Positions 9,566-18,407 of a DNA stretch of 55,523 bases are shown here, in pieces (positions within the stretch are counted from its first letter, which is position 1; the number at the start of each line of letters is the position of its first letter). The notes below the pieces were generated by a model. It worked only from the letters and a program-made list of their open reading frames with translations, was not told the origin of the DNA and did no database searches. Made by a program: the position numbers and the translations under genes. Origin of the DNA: Deltaproteobacteria bacterium SG8_13 (GTDB taxonomy: Bacteria; Desulfobacterota; Desulfobacteria; Desulfobacterales; SG8-13); contig LJNK01000025.1 in the NCBI GenBank assembly GCA_001303025.1, positions 1-55,523 of the forward strand. Reading direction: 5' to 3'.

Positions 9566-9610
9566 TGGCGGGAGCGACGAGGCTCGAACTCGCGACCTCC
9601 GGCGTGACAG
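9566..9610 (-). repeat. tRNA-Asp 3'-half duplication, candidate attachment-site remnant
   Basis: These 45 bases match the intact tRNA-Asp gene at 11255-11299 in 44 positions, in the same orientation. The copy starts exactly at the encoded CCA end and stops inside the anticodon loop; nothing of the 5' half follows. A 3'-half copy of a tRNA gene that ends in the anticodon loop is the classic attR/attL footprint left when a tyrosine-recombinase element integrates into a tRNA gene. Between the two copies lies a 1.6-kb segment with one gene, an AAA+/DUF4143 ATPase. Confidence 0.75.
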
Positions 9611-9956
9611 TGCGCACCAACGTGTATTCTGCCTGCTTTTCGATCCTTTTAAAGCCGTCTGAATCCGTTTAAGGGTATTGGAAGCCGGCTAAAAAGCCGT
9701 CATTATTATCTGGTCCGTTTTTCGAATCACACCTGTCCCACAGTAACTTGTTCCTGTAGTTTTGGATTTGGGGTAAGATTTATAATCCTAATACCGCTAC
9801 AGAAATTACACGGAGTTTCAATAAAGACTGGTAAGCATCTTTGATCCACTAATGATTTATTATGGAACATCGGTTTTATGGTGGCAGAAATTGCTACCAG
9901 ACGGCGTTTTTATTTGACTTATAGTTGCTTTCTGACTATTGTATTGTCAAATTTCA
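9611..9956. other. Intergenic segment inside the tRNA-Asp-flanked region
   Basis: This 346-base, AT-richer stretch lies between the tRNA fragment and the ATPase gene. I find no integrase remnant and no intact small gene in it. It carries the ATPase promoter at 9914-9942. Confidence 0.35.
9914..9942 (+). promoter_or_regulatory. Candidate sigma-70 promoter for the DUF4143 ATPase
   Basis: TTGACT at 9914-9919 and TATTGT at 9937-9942 are separated by 17 bases. Transcription would begin around 9949, only about 8 bases before the ATG at 9957. No Shine-Dalgarno sequence is present, so the message may be nearly leaderless. Confidence 0.5.
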
Positions 9957-11132
9957 ATGAAAAATGACGACATGGTTGTCAGAATGTTGGAAAGAGTCCT
10001 CAAGCCGCCCTCACAAAGCTTTTTTCTCCTTGGGCCACGGGGTACGGGCAAAAGCACATGGCTGCAAAACCTGTTTCCCGATGCCCACCTGGTCGATTTG
10101 TTATCCGAAGCCACCTATCAAAGTTTGTTGGCCAATCCCGGATTGTTTGCCAATCAGCTGAACGCAGTTCCACCCGGCAAATGGGTGGTCATCGATGAAG
10201 TGCAACGGTTACCGTCCCTGTTGAATGAGGTGCACAGATTTATCGAAAAAAAGCAGTTTAATTTTGTACTGTGCGGTTCAAGTGCCCGCAAGCTCAAAAG
10301 AGCCGGCGTCAACCTTCTTGCCGGACGGGCATTGAACCGCTCCATGCATCCCTTTGTACCGGAAGAACTTGATAAACCATTTAACATAGCTGATGCGCTT
10401 CAATTTGGCCTGCTACCCATTGTCTGGGACTCGGTCGAGAAAACTGAAACCCTTGCCGCTTATACCCAGTTGTATCTGAAGGAAGAGATTCAGGCTGAAG
10501 CCTTGGTTCGAAACCTGACCGGGTTCGCCCGATTCCTGCCAATCGCGGCCCTTTATCAAGGCAAGGTTATCAACGTGAGCAACATCGCCAGAGAAGCAGG
10601 GGTTGCCAGAACGACTGTGGCGGGCTATCTGGAAATTCTTGAAGAGACACTTCTCTGTTTCCGACTTCCCGCTTATGAAGCCAAAATGCGGGTACGGGAA
10701 CGAAAGCTCCCCAAGTGGTACTGGTGTGACCCTGGCCTGGTAAGGGCAATTAAAAAATCTTCTGGCGCACTTGTCCCAGAGGAGACAGGATTTCTGTTTG
10801 AAGGTTTGGTAGCCCAGTTGCTCAGGGCTTACAGGGATTATCGCCGGATTTTCGACGGAATGTATTACTGGGCCCCATCGGGAGGTGGCAAAACCGAAGT
10901 TGATTTTCTCCTTCTGAATGGTCATGGTTTTTTCGCTGTAGAGGTGAAATCGGGGCGGCATTTCTCGGAAAAATGGTGCAAAGGGCTGCGCGCTATCGCC
11001 GATCTAAAGGGCCTGCAGCGTAGATTTATCGTTTACCCCGAAGGGCCTGTGTTGCGCACAGATGACGGAATCGAAGTAATGCCGATTGATCATTTTGCCG
11101 CGATGTTGGCCGAAAACAGGTTATCAACTTGA
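9957..11132 (+). CDS. Orphan AAA+ ATPase with DUF4143 C-terminal domain
   Basis: A 391-residue protein of the AAA_14/DUF4143 family. Walker A is GPRGTGKS at residues 26-33, and Walker B is WVVIDE at 76-81. A GSSARKL sensor-like segment follows near 108. Residues 190-340 form the DUF4143 part: a winged-helix-like region (NISNIAREAGVARTTV pattern), then TEVDFLLL with FFAVEVKSG, the D...ExK arrangement of a PD-(D/E)xK nuclease-like fold. The cellular role of these proteins is not known; many are orphans that vary between close strains. I use the ATG at 9957, because the frame extends upstream only to a TTG at 9939 without a ribosome site. It is the only gene between the two tRNA-Asp copies and points away from the regulator, consistent with acquired DNA. 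Confidence 0.88.
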   Translation: MKNDDMVVRMLERVLKPPSQSFFLLGPRGTGKSTWLQNLFPDAHLVDLLSEATYQSLLANPGLFANQLNAVPPGKWVVIDEVQRLPSLLNEVHRFIEKKQFNFVLCGSSARKLKRAGVNLLAGRALNRSMHPFVPEELDKPFNIADALQFGLLPIVWDSVEKTETLAAYTQLYLKEEIQAEALVRNLTGFARFLPIAALYQGKVINVSNIAREAGVARTTVAGYLEILEETLLCFRLPAYEAKMRVRERKLPKWYWCDPGLVRAIKKSSGALVPEETGFLFEGLVAQLLRAYRDYRRIFDGMYYWAPSGGGKTEVDFLLLNGHGFFAVEVKSGRHFSEKWCKGLRAIADLKGLQRRFIVYPEGPVLRTDDGIEVMPIDHFAAMLAENRLST

Positions 11133-11216
11133 CCTGATATAATTCATCCAGAATCGGGCTTGTTTCGTGGATCCTGCCGTCATACGCAAATTTTTAATGT
11201 ATCAGTCGCAATCAAA

Positions 11217-11242
11217 ACAAAAAGCCTGTCGAATTGACAGGC
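11217..11242 (-). terminator. Rho-independent terminator downstream of tRNA-Asp
   Basis: A perfect 7-bp stem (GCCTGTC/GACAGGC, 11224-11230 with 11236-11242) closes a 5-base loop. On the minus strand it is followed by TTTTTGTTTT. It lies 12 bases past the tRNA-Asp CCA end. It is a strong minus-strand terminator for the Val-Asp tRNA transcript and would also separate that unit from the convergent ATPase gene. Confidence 0.85.
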
Positions 11243-11254
11243 TATAAAATTAAG

Positions 11255-11332
11255 TGGCGGGAGCGACGAGACTCGAACTCGCGACCTCCGGCGTGACAGG
11301 CCGGCGTTCTAACCAAACTGAACTACGCCCCC
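11255..11332 (-). tRNA. tRNA-Asp (GTC)
   Basis: A 78-base tRNA gene with the CCA end encoded. The acceptor stem GGGGGCG pairs with CGCTCCC (one G-U). The D-arm holds AGTTTGGTTAGA, and the anticodon loop CTGTCAC gives anticodon GTC (Asp). The TpsiC arm contains GTTCGAGTC. It forms a pair with tRNA-Val upstream on the same strand. Its 3' half is duplicated at 9566-9610. Confidence 0.96.
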
Positions 11333-11415
11333 GTAAATTGTGTTGGCTGGATTGCCGATGGCGTTGAATTCTCCCCTCCGTTTTTTCCTACCGCATCCCC
11401 TTCGGTAAGGGGATA

Positions 11416-11491
11416 TGGTAGGCGGAACAGGGCTTGAACCTGTGACCTTCGGCTTGTAAGGCCGACGCTCTCCCAACTGAGCTATCCGCCC
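11416..11491 (-). tRNA. tRNA-Val (TAC)
   Basis: A 76-base tRNA gene with CCA encoded. The acceptor GGGCGGA pairs with TCCGCCT, the D-arm is GCTCAGTTGGGAGAGC, and the anticodon loop CTTACAA gives anticodon TAC (Val). The TpsiC arm contains GTTCAAGCC. It is transcribed together with tRNA-Asp 83 bases downstream. Confidence 0.96.
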
Positions 11492-11591
11492 CCAGCGTGT
11501 GCCATTCCAACCAAAAGGATGTATGAACTATCAGCATTCCTTTTTGATGTCAAGATCAAAATGGGGATCCTCGGATCAGATCTCGGCACGA

Positions 11592-12452
11592 TTATATCTT
11601 CAGTTCGGACAAGTTGAAACGCTCCAGCATAAAATGGAAAAACCCTTCGTCATCGAGCTCGGCGCGTCTTCCGAGAAACTCGCCGGTCTTTGATCCGGCC
11701 GCGTACACGGCTTTGGGCTGTTTTGACGACACGGCCTGTAAAATCAGATCTGCGATCAGATCCGGCTGGCTGGGCGGCTCGTCGGCAAAGATTTTTTCCG
11801 TTGCCGCTTTGGCGGTCTGATAAAACGGTCGGTAATCCGGATCGGTGGTTGCCAGCAGATCACCGGTCATCTGCTCGGCCACCTGTCCGAACTCGGTGGC
11901 AATGGCTCCCGGGCGGATGGTCACCACACGGATTCCGAACGGCGCCAGTTCGATTCGCAACCCGTCGCTGATCCCCTCCACGGCATACTTGGATGCAGCG
12001 TACACGCTGCTGCCGGGAAAGGAAAATCTGCCGACCATGGAGCTCACGTTTACGATAATCCCGTTTCGCTTTTTGCGCATGGCCGGAATGCAGGCCTGTG
12101 TCACCTGAATCAGAGCAAACAGGTTCACCTCGAACAGACGTTTGATTTTCTCCAGAGAGACATCTTCCAGCACGCCGCGGGTGGCGTAGCCGGCATTGTT
12201 GACCAGAACGCCGACCGGCTCCGGCAGCCCGGCGAGGTACCTGCAGAAATCATCCCGGTCGGTGGGATCGGAGAGATCCACTTGCCTGGCGGTGATGTTC
12301 TCGTGTCGGCTGGCCAGTTCTTCGAGCCTGTCCAGCCGCCTGGCGGCGGCAATGACACGAAATCCTTTTGCGGCCAGGCGGATCGCTGCCTGTTTACCGA
12401 TACCGCTGCTGGCCCCGGTGACCAGGGCGGTATCTGCTGCAATATTTGCCAT
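11592..12452 (-). CDS. SDR-family NAD(P)-dependent oxidoreductase
   Basis: A 286-residue classical short-chain dehydrogenase. The Rossmann cofactor motif TGASSGIG begins near residue 12, the NNAG motif is at about 84, the catalytic Ser is in NVSSMVG, and the YxxxK pair is in YAASK near 150. The AAARRLDRLEEL segment after the second strand carries Arg residues, which favours NADP(H). The C-terminus is about 30 residues longer than the minimal SDR fold. Substrate cannot be told from sequence. The gene follows the metallophosphoesterase gene by 28 bases on the same strand. Confidence 0.88.
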   Translation of the reverse strand: MANIAADTALVTGASSGIGKQAAIRLAAKGFRVIAAARRLDRLEELASRHENITARQVDLSDPTDRDDFCRYLAGLPEPVGVLVNNAGYATRGVLEDVSLEKIKRLFEVNLFALIQVTQACIPAMRKKRNGIIVNVSSMVGRFSFPGSSVYAASKYAVEGISDGLRIELAPFGIRVVTIRPGAIATEFGQVAEQMTGDLLATTDPDYRPFYQTAKAATEKIFADEPPSQPDLIADLILQAVSSKQPKAVYAAGSKTGEFLGRRAELDDEGFFHFMLERFNLSELKI

Positions 12453-12480
12453 CCAGACCTCCTATAGTAGGTGGGTTTTG

Positions 12481-13617
12481 TTATCGGGTTCTGCCGACCA
12501 GATCGATAACCGTCACTTCCGGTGGCGCCAGAAAACGGACCGGTGGCCCCCAGGTGCCCGATCCCCGGCTTACGTACAGGTGCTGGCCGTTGCCGACTTC
12601 CATCAGCCCGGCCAAACGGGGATAGACCCGCTCGACAACCAGCGAGAAGGGGAACACCTGTCCCTTGTGGGTGTGCCCCGACAGCTGCAGGTCGAACAAA
12701 TCGTCCGCATCTTTACCCATGCGCGGGCGGTGCTTGAGCAGCAGGGTGAAACGGCGGGCGTCGAGCCCGGACAACAGCTCCTTTTCGCTGATGTTGCGGT
12801 ATCGGCCACCATAGGTTCCGGCCGGGTCGTCGACGCCGGCGATGGTCAGAACGCCGGCTACATCTTTGCTTTCACCGCGCAGGACCGTAAAGCCCGCTTC
12901 GGCGGTAAACTGCAACGAATGATCGATGCCGGCATAAAATTCGTGGTTTCCCGTCACGGCAAATTTGCCGTAGCGGACTGGAACCCGGCGGAACATTTCC
13001 GCCAGTTCGGAAAGTTCATTGGGTTGTCCGTCGACCAGGTCGCCGGTGGACACGAGCAGGTCGGGCTCGGCCGCTTCCACCCGCTCCAGAATTCTTGCCA
13101 GCCGATGTTTTCCGACGATCAGGCCGAGGTGCACGTCCGATATCTGAACGATGGTAAAACGGTCGATGCCGGCGGGAAGTTTGTCGGTGTGGATGGTGAG
13201 CCGTTCGCTGCGAATGTGCAGCGCATCAAAAAATCCGTAAACCAGAATTGTCGCAGAAAGAATCACCGGGATCAGAAAGCCTTGTCGGGCAGACAGGCGC
13301 AAAGCAGAAAGTTCGCTTGCGGAGAGCTTGGCGGCAATCCACACCGTTATCCGGTAGGCATCCACGAGCAGGCTGCCGGAAACGAACAAAAACAGCAGCC
13401 CCATCCACAAATAGCCGATATAGGCCAGCAGACGGGCACCGGTGGCTAGGTGATGACGTTCCAGGATCCGCACCAGTGCCGGAGCGGAGATCATGAGAAT
13501 CATGAACGCAGTGATCGCCAGCATTACTGCCAGGTTCGGGTTCAGCGCTCTTTTGAGTTTGAGCAGGGCAAACAGGTGAAAACAGCTGTAGAGACCGAAA
13601 AATACGATGAAAAACAT
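12481..13617 (-). CDS. Membrane-anchored metallophosphoesterase (YaeI/YkuE-like)
   Basis: A calcineurin-type phosphoesterase with an N-terminal membrane region. I start it at the ATG at 13617 (378 residues). The longer frame to 13686 would overlap the upstream MFS gene by 53 bases and has no better ribosome site. Three or four helices occupy about residues 1-130. The catalytic domain carries the metal ligand motifs in order: ISDVHLG, GDLVDG, GNHEFY and GHTHKGQVFP. Relatives such as YkuE and LpxG/YaeI hydrolyse phosphodiesters or pyrophosphates at the membrane. The exact substrate here is unknown. It is downstream of an MFS transporter and a YgjP-like peptidase in one minus-strand run. Confidence 0.85.
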   Translation of the reverse strand: MFFIVFFGLYSCFHLFALLKLKRALNPNLAVMLAITAFMILMISAPALVRILERHHLATGARLLAYIGYLWMGLLFLFVSGSLLVDAYRITVWIAAKLSASELSALRLSARQGFLIPVILSATILVYGFFDALHIRSERLTIHTDKLPAGIDRFTIVQISDVHLGLIVGKHRLARILERVEAAEPDLLVSTGDLVDGQPNELSELAEMFRRVPVRYGKFAVTGNHEFYAGIDHSLQFTAEAGFTVLRGESKDVAGVLTIAGVDDPAGTYGGRYRNISEKELLSGLDARRFTLLLKHRPRMGKDADDLFDLQLSGHTHKGQVFPFSLVVERVYPRLAGLMEVGNGQHLYVSRGSGTWGPPVRFLAPPEVTVIDLVGRTR

Positions 13618-13633
13618 GATCAAGCGCCCTATC

Positions 13634-14896
13634 TCATTTACTCTGACCGGCAGGTTGCGGTTGAAGCGGGTGGACGTTGCCGGCAACGCCGAGGGGACGC
13701 AGAAAAGCGATCAGCGCAAATCCCATCGCCACCAGCGAGGTTAGCACCAGAAACGCCGCCCGGTAGCTGCCGGTGACGTCAAAGATGTGGCCGGTCAGCA
13801 GCGGTCCGATCGAACCTCCGAGCGTGCCGCTGAACAAAACGAGTCCGAAAAGCAGCCCGTGCGATCCGGTGCCGAACAGTTCGGCCACCGTGGGAGACAT
13901 TACGGTGAAAAAGCCGCCGTGGGCAAAGCCGTATACCACGGCAAAAACAAACAGCATCCAGGCCGAGTCCGCTAACTGCAGCCAGGTGATACTGCAGAGC
14001 AGGATAATAAAGCAGGCAATCAGCGATCGCTTGCCGCCGATCCGATCGCTTGCCGCACCCATCACCACCCGGCCGAGCATGCTCACGCCGCCGATCGTCG
14101 AAATGACTGCAGCGGCCGCAGCCGGTTGCAGCCCCTGGTCTCTGGCATGCGGGACGATGTGAATGATGATGGTGAACATGCAGAAAAAAACGGAGAATTC
14201 GGCAATGCAGATGATCCAGAACTGTAACGTGCGGGTGGCGGCTTTCAGGTTCAATCCACGCTCTGCCGGTCCGGAGGCGGCGGTTTGTCTTTCGCGGAGG
14301 CCGCCGTCGGGAAGCAGGCCCATCTGCCCGGGGTCTCGTCGCATCACCTGGGCTACCGCCAGCATTGCCGCCAGTGCAACTGCACCAATGATCAGGTAGG
14401 CGATGCGCCACCCAAAAGCGGCAATGAGAGCCGTGGCCGTCATGGGCACGACGAGCTGACCAAAGCCCGTGCCGACCTTTACGACACCGGACATGGAACC
14501 GCGCCGCTTGTCAAACCAGCGCGCGACCGTAGACAAGGTGATGACATCGTGGGTGGCAAAGCCGATGCCCACCAGAATTCCGTAGAGAAGGTAGAGCTGC
14601 CACGGGGCGCTGAGCCGGTACATGAACATGTAGCCAAGCCCTAAAGAGATGCCGGATACCATGACGATCAGCCGGGGACCGATTCGATCGTTCAGGCTGC
14701 CCGCCAGGACGCCTACGGCTCCCATGATGAAAAAGGACAGTGAGGAAGCGCCGGAAATTACGGCCCTGGACCATCCGAATGCCTCCTGGAATTCTTTAAA
14801 GAAAATTCCGTAGGTGAACATCGCACCGATGCAGACCGCCTGGATGAGAAAACCACCAGCCACGATGTTGTAACCGTAAAAGTATTTTGATTTCAA
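13634..14896 (-). CDS. MFS transporter, monocarboxylate/oxalate-formate-like
   Basis: A 420-residue 12-helix major facilitator protein. The N-terminus (YGYNIVAGGFLIQAV, then TYGIFFKEFQEAFGWSRAVISGA) is typical of the monocarboxylate and oxalate/formate antiporter branch. The loop 2-3 signature is present as GSLNDRIGPR, and the corresponding second-half loop as GAASDRIGGKRSL. Substrate is unknown, with an organic acid the likeliest guess. Its start overlaps the stop of the YgjP-like gene by 4 bases (ATGA). Confidence 0.85.
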   Translation of the reverse strand: MKSKYFYGYNIVAGGFLIQAVCIGAMFTYGIFFKEFQEAFGWSRAVISGASSLSFFIMGAVGVLAGSLNDRIGPRLIVMVSGISLGLGYMFMYRLSAPWQLYLLYGILVGIGFATHDVITLSTVARWFDKRRGSMSGVVKVGTGFGQLVVPMTATALIAAFGWRIAYLIIGAVALAAMLAVAQVMRRDPGQMGLLPDGGLRERQTAASGPAERGLNLKAATRTLQFWIICIAEFSVFFCMFTIIIHIVPHARDQGLQPAAAAAVISTIGGVSMLGRVVMGAASDRIGGKRSLIACFIILLCSITWLQLADSAWMLFVFAVVYGFAHGGFFTVMSPTVAELFGTGSHGLLFGLVLFSGTLGGSIGPLLTGHIFDVTGSYRAAFLVLTSLVAMGFALIAFLRPLGVAGNVHPLQPQPAGQSK

Positions 14897-15513
14897 TCGG
14901 CCTCCCGGGCACGGTCTGCTGGCTGCAGCAGCGGATACTCATTCAGCTTTCGGTCGAGAGCTTTGGCTTCGCCCACCAGTTGGTTCAGTTGCTCCCAGAA
15001 CGCTTGGCTATGGTTTTTGATACGCGTGTGGACCAGTTCGTGGAAAATGACATAATCCATCAACTCCGCCGGCAGGCGGATCAGCTGCAGGTTCAGGCTG
15101 ATGTTGTTATTGGCCGAACAGCTGCCCCACCGGGTTTTTTGATTTCTGATGAAAACCCTGTTGTAGGCAAACCCGTACTTTCGGGAGAGTTCCTGCAGCC
15201 TTACAACCAGCAATTTCCGGGCATTCCGGCTATCGATGGGATGGGTTTTTTCCAGCTCTAGCGCCATGCGTTCCATCGATGCCGCCTTTGCGAGTTGCTT
15301 TTTCAACCACGGCAGCTTGGCTCGGGCCACCTGTTCGGCCGAGCGGTAGGACACCCCCCGCGGTACGGCGATACGAACCCCCGCAAACGGCCTGACCGTA
15401 AGGCAGATATGCCTGGCGCGACTGCTGCGCTCCAGTTTTACTTCTCCGACTCCCGATATCCGGACCTTTTTCAATTTCACCCCGTGCTTGCCGGATTGCG
15501 GCAGCATCAACAA
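14893..15513 (-). CDS. YgjP-like (DUF45/M48-type) zinc metallopeptidase
   Basis: A 206-residue protein of the YgjP/DUF45 family. The characteristic KTRWGSCS motif occurs near residue 128, and the zinc-binding HELVH lies near 162 in the order seen in SprT- and WLM-like gluzincins. A third ligand follows in the HSQAFW segment. The N-terminal beta-rich half (VKLERSSRARHICLTVRP) matches the family. The peptidase role is inferred from the motif, and cellular targets are unknown. It heads the minus-strand run peptidase-MFS-phosphoesterase-SDR and is divergent from the ABC ATPase gene at 15615. Confidence 0.85.
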   Translation of the reverse strand: MLMLPQSGKHGVKLKKVRISGVGEVKLERSSRARHICLTVRPFAGVRIAVPRGVSYRSAEQVARAKLPWLKKQLAKAASMERMALELEKTHPIDSRNARKLLVVRLQELSRKYGFAYNRVFIRNQKTRWGSCSANNNISLNLQLIRLPAELMDYVIFHELVHTRIKNHSQAFWEQLNQLVGEAKALDRKLNEYPLLQPADRAREAD

Positions 15514-15614
15514 AATTTGACTTTGCCCTCTATATGTGGTTCAGGTGCAGAAAGCAACGATCGCGTCCAGCATTCAATATGAGGGTACATATCTGTTTGT
15601 CAATCGGGTGATCA

Positions 15615-17162
15615 ATGGACACCATCCCAGCGCCGGTCATTCGGCTGGAGCACATCAGCAAATCTTTTGGTCCGGTAAAGGCCAACCAGGATATCAGCCT
15701 CGATATTCGGTCCGGACAGATTAAGGCCTTGTTGGGGGAGAACGGCGCCGGCAAGAGTACGCTGATGAGTATCCTGGCCGGGCGGTTGCAGCCGGACAGC
15801 GGCCAGATTCTGGTGGACGGGGAGCAGACCGCCATCCGATCAACCCTTATCGCCCATCGGCTCGGCATCGGGATGGTGTATCAGCATTTTATGCTGGTCG
15901 AAGCAATGACGGTAGCGGAGAACGTTCTGCTGGGTCAGTCGCCGCGCTGGTGGCTCCCGCCTTCCAAAATGCTGGAGCAGGTCGCAGCGCTGGCCGGCCG
16001 CTTTGGTCTGGCAATCGATCCGGCGGCCCGGGTATCGGAGCTTTCCATGGGGGAGCGCCAGCGGGTCGAAATCCTGAAACTGCTGCACCGCCGGAGCCGC
16101 ATTCTGATTTTTGACGAACCGACCGCCGTGCTCACGCCCCAGGAGATCGATCAACTGTTTGAAGCACTTCGCCAGATGGCTGGCCAGCAAAAGGCCATTG
16201 TCTTTATCAGCCACAAGCTTGACGAGGTTATGGCCCTTGCGGACGAAATCACCATCTTGCGCAAGGGGGCTGTCGTTGCGGAGATGAAAGCCGGGGAGGT
16301 GCAATCCAAAGCCGATCTGGCCCTGAAGATGGTCGGCCGGGAAGTGGTCCTGCAGGTGGAGCGACCGCCGGTGGAATCCCGCCAGCTCATGCTGCGCATC
16401 GACGGTCTCAGCGGCAGCGGGTTGAAGGGCATTGACTTGCAGGTCCGGCAGGGGGAGATTCTGGGCCTGGTGGGGGTGGCCGGTAACGGTCAGAAAGCCC
16501 TGGTAGAGACGGTTTGCGGATTGCGACGCCCGGAAAGCGGGACTGTCAGGATCCTGGGCCTCGATTGGGAACAGTTTTATGCCCGACACAGCTGGGACGG
16601 CAACCTGATTTATATTCCTGAAGATCGACGCGGTCTGGCCACCTGCCTGAATATGACCCTGACGGAGAATTTTCTGTTGACCACCCGCAAGGGGTTTTCC
16701 GTCGGGCCGTGGTTGCTGCGCAGCAAGGCCGAAGACAAGGCGCGGTTGCTGATGCAAGAATTCGACGTGCAGCCGTCCGATCCGAAGCTGCAGGCCCGCC
16801 AGTTGTCGGGGGGAAATTTGCAGAAACTGGTCCTGGCCCGGGAGTTTTTCCGACGCCCGCGGCTCATTGTGGCCGAGCAGCCGACCCAGGGTCTGGACAT
16901 CGGCGCCACCGAGGACATCTGGCAGGTACTGCTGAAAGCGCGCCAGCGGGCCGGCATTATACTGGTCACCGGAGATCTCAACGAGGCGCTGGCACTTTCC
17001 GACCGCATTGCGGTGATGTTCGGCGGCCGCATCATGGACACCTTTGACATTGCCGACAGCCAGCGGGTGGCCTCCATCGGTCTGCTGATGGCCGGCATCA
17101 CGGAAGACAGTGAACCGGCGAGCGGCATCGAAAAGGATGCCGGAAAAAACCACCCAGGATAA
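15615..17162 (+). CDS. ABC transporter ATPase, nucleoside/simple-sugar (BMP-type) class, orphan
   Basis: A 515-residue protein with two tandem nucleotide-binding domains, like the ATPases of BMP/nucleoside and monosaccharide uptake systems. The first domain has Walker A GENGAGKST, Q-loop YQHFMLVEAMTVAENV, signature LSMGERQRVEI and Walker B ILIFDEPTAVLTPQE. The second has a degenerate Walker A (GVAGNGQKAL), signature LSGGNLQK and RLIVAEQPTQGLDIGA, the usual asymmetric pattern. Such proteins work with two permeases and a lipoprotein, normally in one operon. None of them is here: the next gene is convergent, and only a 49-codon frame starting at 17137 follows in the place of a permease. This may be a broken operon, or the partners may lie elsewhere. 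Confidence 0.9.
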   Translation: MDTIPAPVIRLEHISKSFGPVKANQDISLDIRSGQIKALLGENGAGKSTLMSILAGRLQPDSGQILVDGEQTAIRSTLIAHRLGIGMVYQHFMLVEAMTVAENVLLGQSPRWWLPPSKMLEQVAALAGRFGLAIDPAARVSELSMGERQRVEILKLLHRRSRILIFDEPTAVLTPQEIDQLFEALRQMAGQQKAIVFISHKLDEVMALADEITILRKGAVVAEMKAGEVQSKADLALKMVGREVVLQVERPPVESRQLMLRIDGLSGSGLKGIDLQVRQGEILGLVGVAGNGQKALVETVCGLRRPESGTVRILGLDWEQFYARHSWDGNLIYIPEDRRGLATCLNMTLTENFLLTTRKGFSVGPWLLRSKAEDKARLLMQEFDVQPSDPKLQARQLSGGNLQKLVLAREFFRRPRLIVAEQPTQGLDIGATEDIWQVLLKARQRAGIILVTGDLNEALALSDRIAVMFGGRIMDTFDIADSQRVASIGLLMAGITEDSEPASGIEKDAGKNHPG

Positions 17163-17240
17163 GCGGCTAGCGCCGAAAGGCGGAAGGTGCTTCGAGCCGA
17201 AACCGTCGGCCCCATTGCCCGGCGGAGAATTTTCAGCGTT

Positions 17241-18245
17241 TCAGGCTGCGGTAATGGTGTTCTTGCCGCAGCCCTTGCTTCGATAAAGGGCGTTATCGGC
17301 CAGCTGCAGCAGGGCCTTCTTGTCAGAAGCATCCAGGGGATAACTGGCGATTCCGAAACTGGCCCCTACCCGAACGCTCAACTTTTCTGACTGTAAAAAC
17401 ACGCTCTCACCCAGTGCAATGCGCAGACTCTCTACGGTGGAGATGGTCTGGTTTTTGTCTTTGTCCGGCAGGACGATCACGAACTCGTCGCCGCCATAGT
17501 GAACCAGACGGTCGCCGGGGTCCAGGCGCGTGGAAATCGCTGCGGCCACTTCTTTCAGCACCTGGCTTCCCAGCTGGTGGCCATGGGTGTCCACAACCTG
17601 TTTAAAATCGTCCAGATCCAAAAACACCAGGGAGAATTCGAGCCCTTTTTCGAGCAGGTGGTCCAGGTATTCGTGCAGAAAGCGCGTGTTGTACTGGCCG
17701 GTGACATCGTCAGTGATCACCAACTGATTGATCTTTTCGTAGTTGCGGGCGTTGACAATGGCAATCGCCATGAAATCGGATAGGAGCGAAAAAACCGGCA
17801 GGAATGCGTCATCGAAAAGCGTTGGATCATCAGGGTTGATCAGCTCCAGGACGCCGATGACCTCGCCGCGGGCAATCAACGGCAAACAGATGACCGATTC
17901 GGTCTTGAACCCGGTGATCTGATCCACGCGTTCATTGAATCGCTTGTCGCCGTAAACGTCCCGGCGTATCCGTACCGGGCGGCCGGTCTGGGCCGCCTGC
18001 CCGGCGATTCCTTCCCCCGGTTGAATACGAAAGTTCTGCAAGGGTGTTTTGTCCACCCCCACCACAACTTCGAAGGCAAGGGTCTGATCCACGGGATCGA
18101 CCAGATACAGGGTCCAGTTCCGGGCCGGAATCAACTCGCTCATCCGGTTGAGGATGATGCTCAGTATTTGATCCACGTTCAGCGTTGCGGTCACCGCTTT
18201 GCCGATTTCCACGCAGCTGCGCATCAGTCTCTCTATGGAGGCCAT
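17241..18245 (-). CDS. GAF-GGDEF diguanylate cyclase
   Basis: A 334-residue signalling protein. I start it at the ATG at 18245, which has AGAGAGG seven bases upstream; a further 10 codons are open. Residues 10-155 form a GAF domain. Residues 165-330 form a GGDEF domain with an intact YGGDEF active-site loop, so it should make cyclic di-GMP. No RxxD inhibitory site is found five residues before the loop, so product inhibition may be absent. No membrane segment is seen, so it is probably cytoplasmic and senses a small ligand through GAF. PilZ-domain receptors occur elsewhere in the window (28858 and 46689). Confidence 0.92.
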   Translation of the reverse strand: MASIERLMRSCVEIGKAVTATLNVDQILSIILNRMSELIPARNWTLYLVDPVDQTLAFEVVVGVDKTPLQNFRIQPGEGIAGQAAQTGRPVRIRRDVYGDKRFNERVDQITGFKTESVICLPLIARGEVIGVLELINPDDPTLFDDAFLPVFSLLSDFMAIAIVNARNYEKINQLVITDDVTGQYNTRFLHEYLDHLLEKGLEFSLVFLDLDDFKQVVDTHGHQLGSQVLKEVAAAISTRLDPGDRLVHYGGDEFVIVLPDKDKNQTISTVESLRIALGESVFLQSEKLSVRVGASFGIASYPLDASDKKALLQLADNALYRSKGCGKNTITAA

Positions 18246-18407
18246 ATCAATCCTCTCTTGTGGCAGATGAAACAACCGTGCTCACCGGCCGGTGCGATTG
18301 CTGCATGCCGCCTACGGGCACGCATTGCCGGTGCCGTGGGCAGGTCTTCCGAAACGCTGCAGATAGAGATGGCAGCGGCATGGAAAGCGGCCCGCAGATC
18401 TTTCGGA

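Noticed and set aside
17137..17286. 49-codon frame after the ABC ATPase as a gene
   Set aside because: It has no membrane helix and overlaps the convergent GGDEF gene; it is mentioned only as a possible permease remnant.
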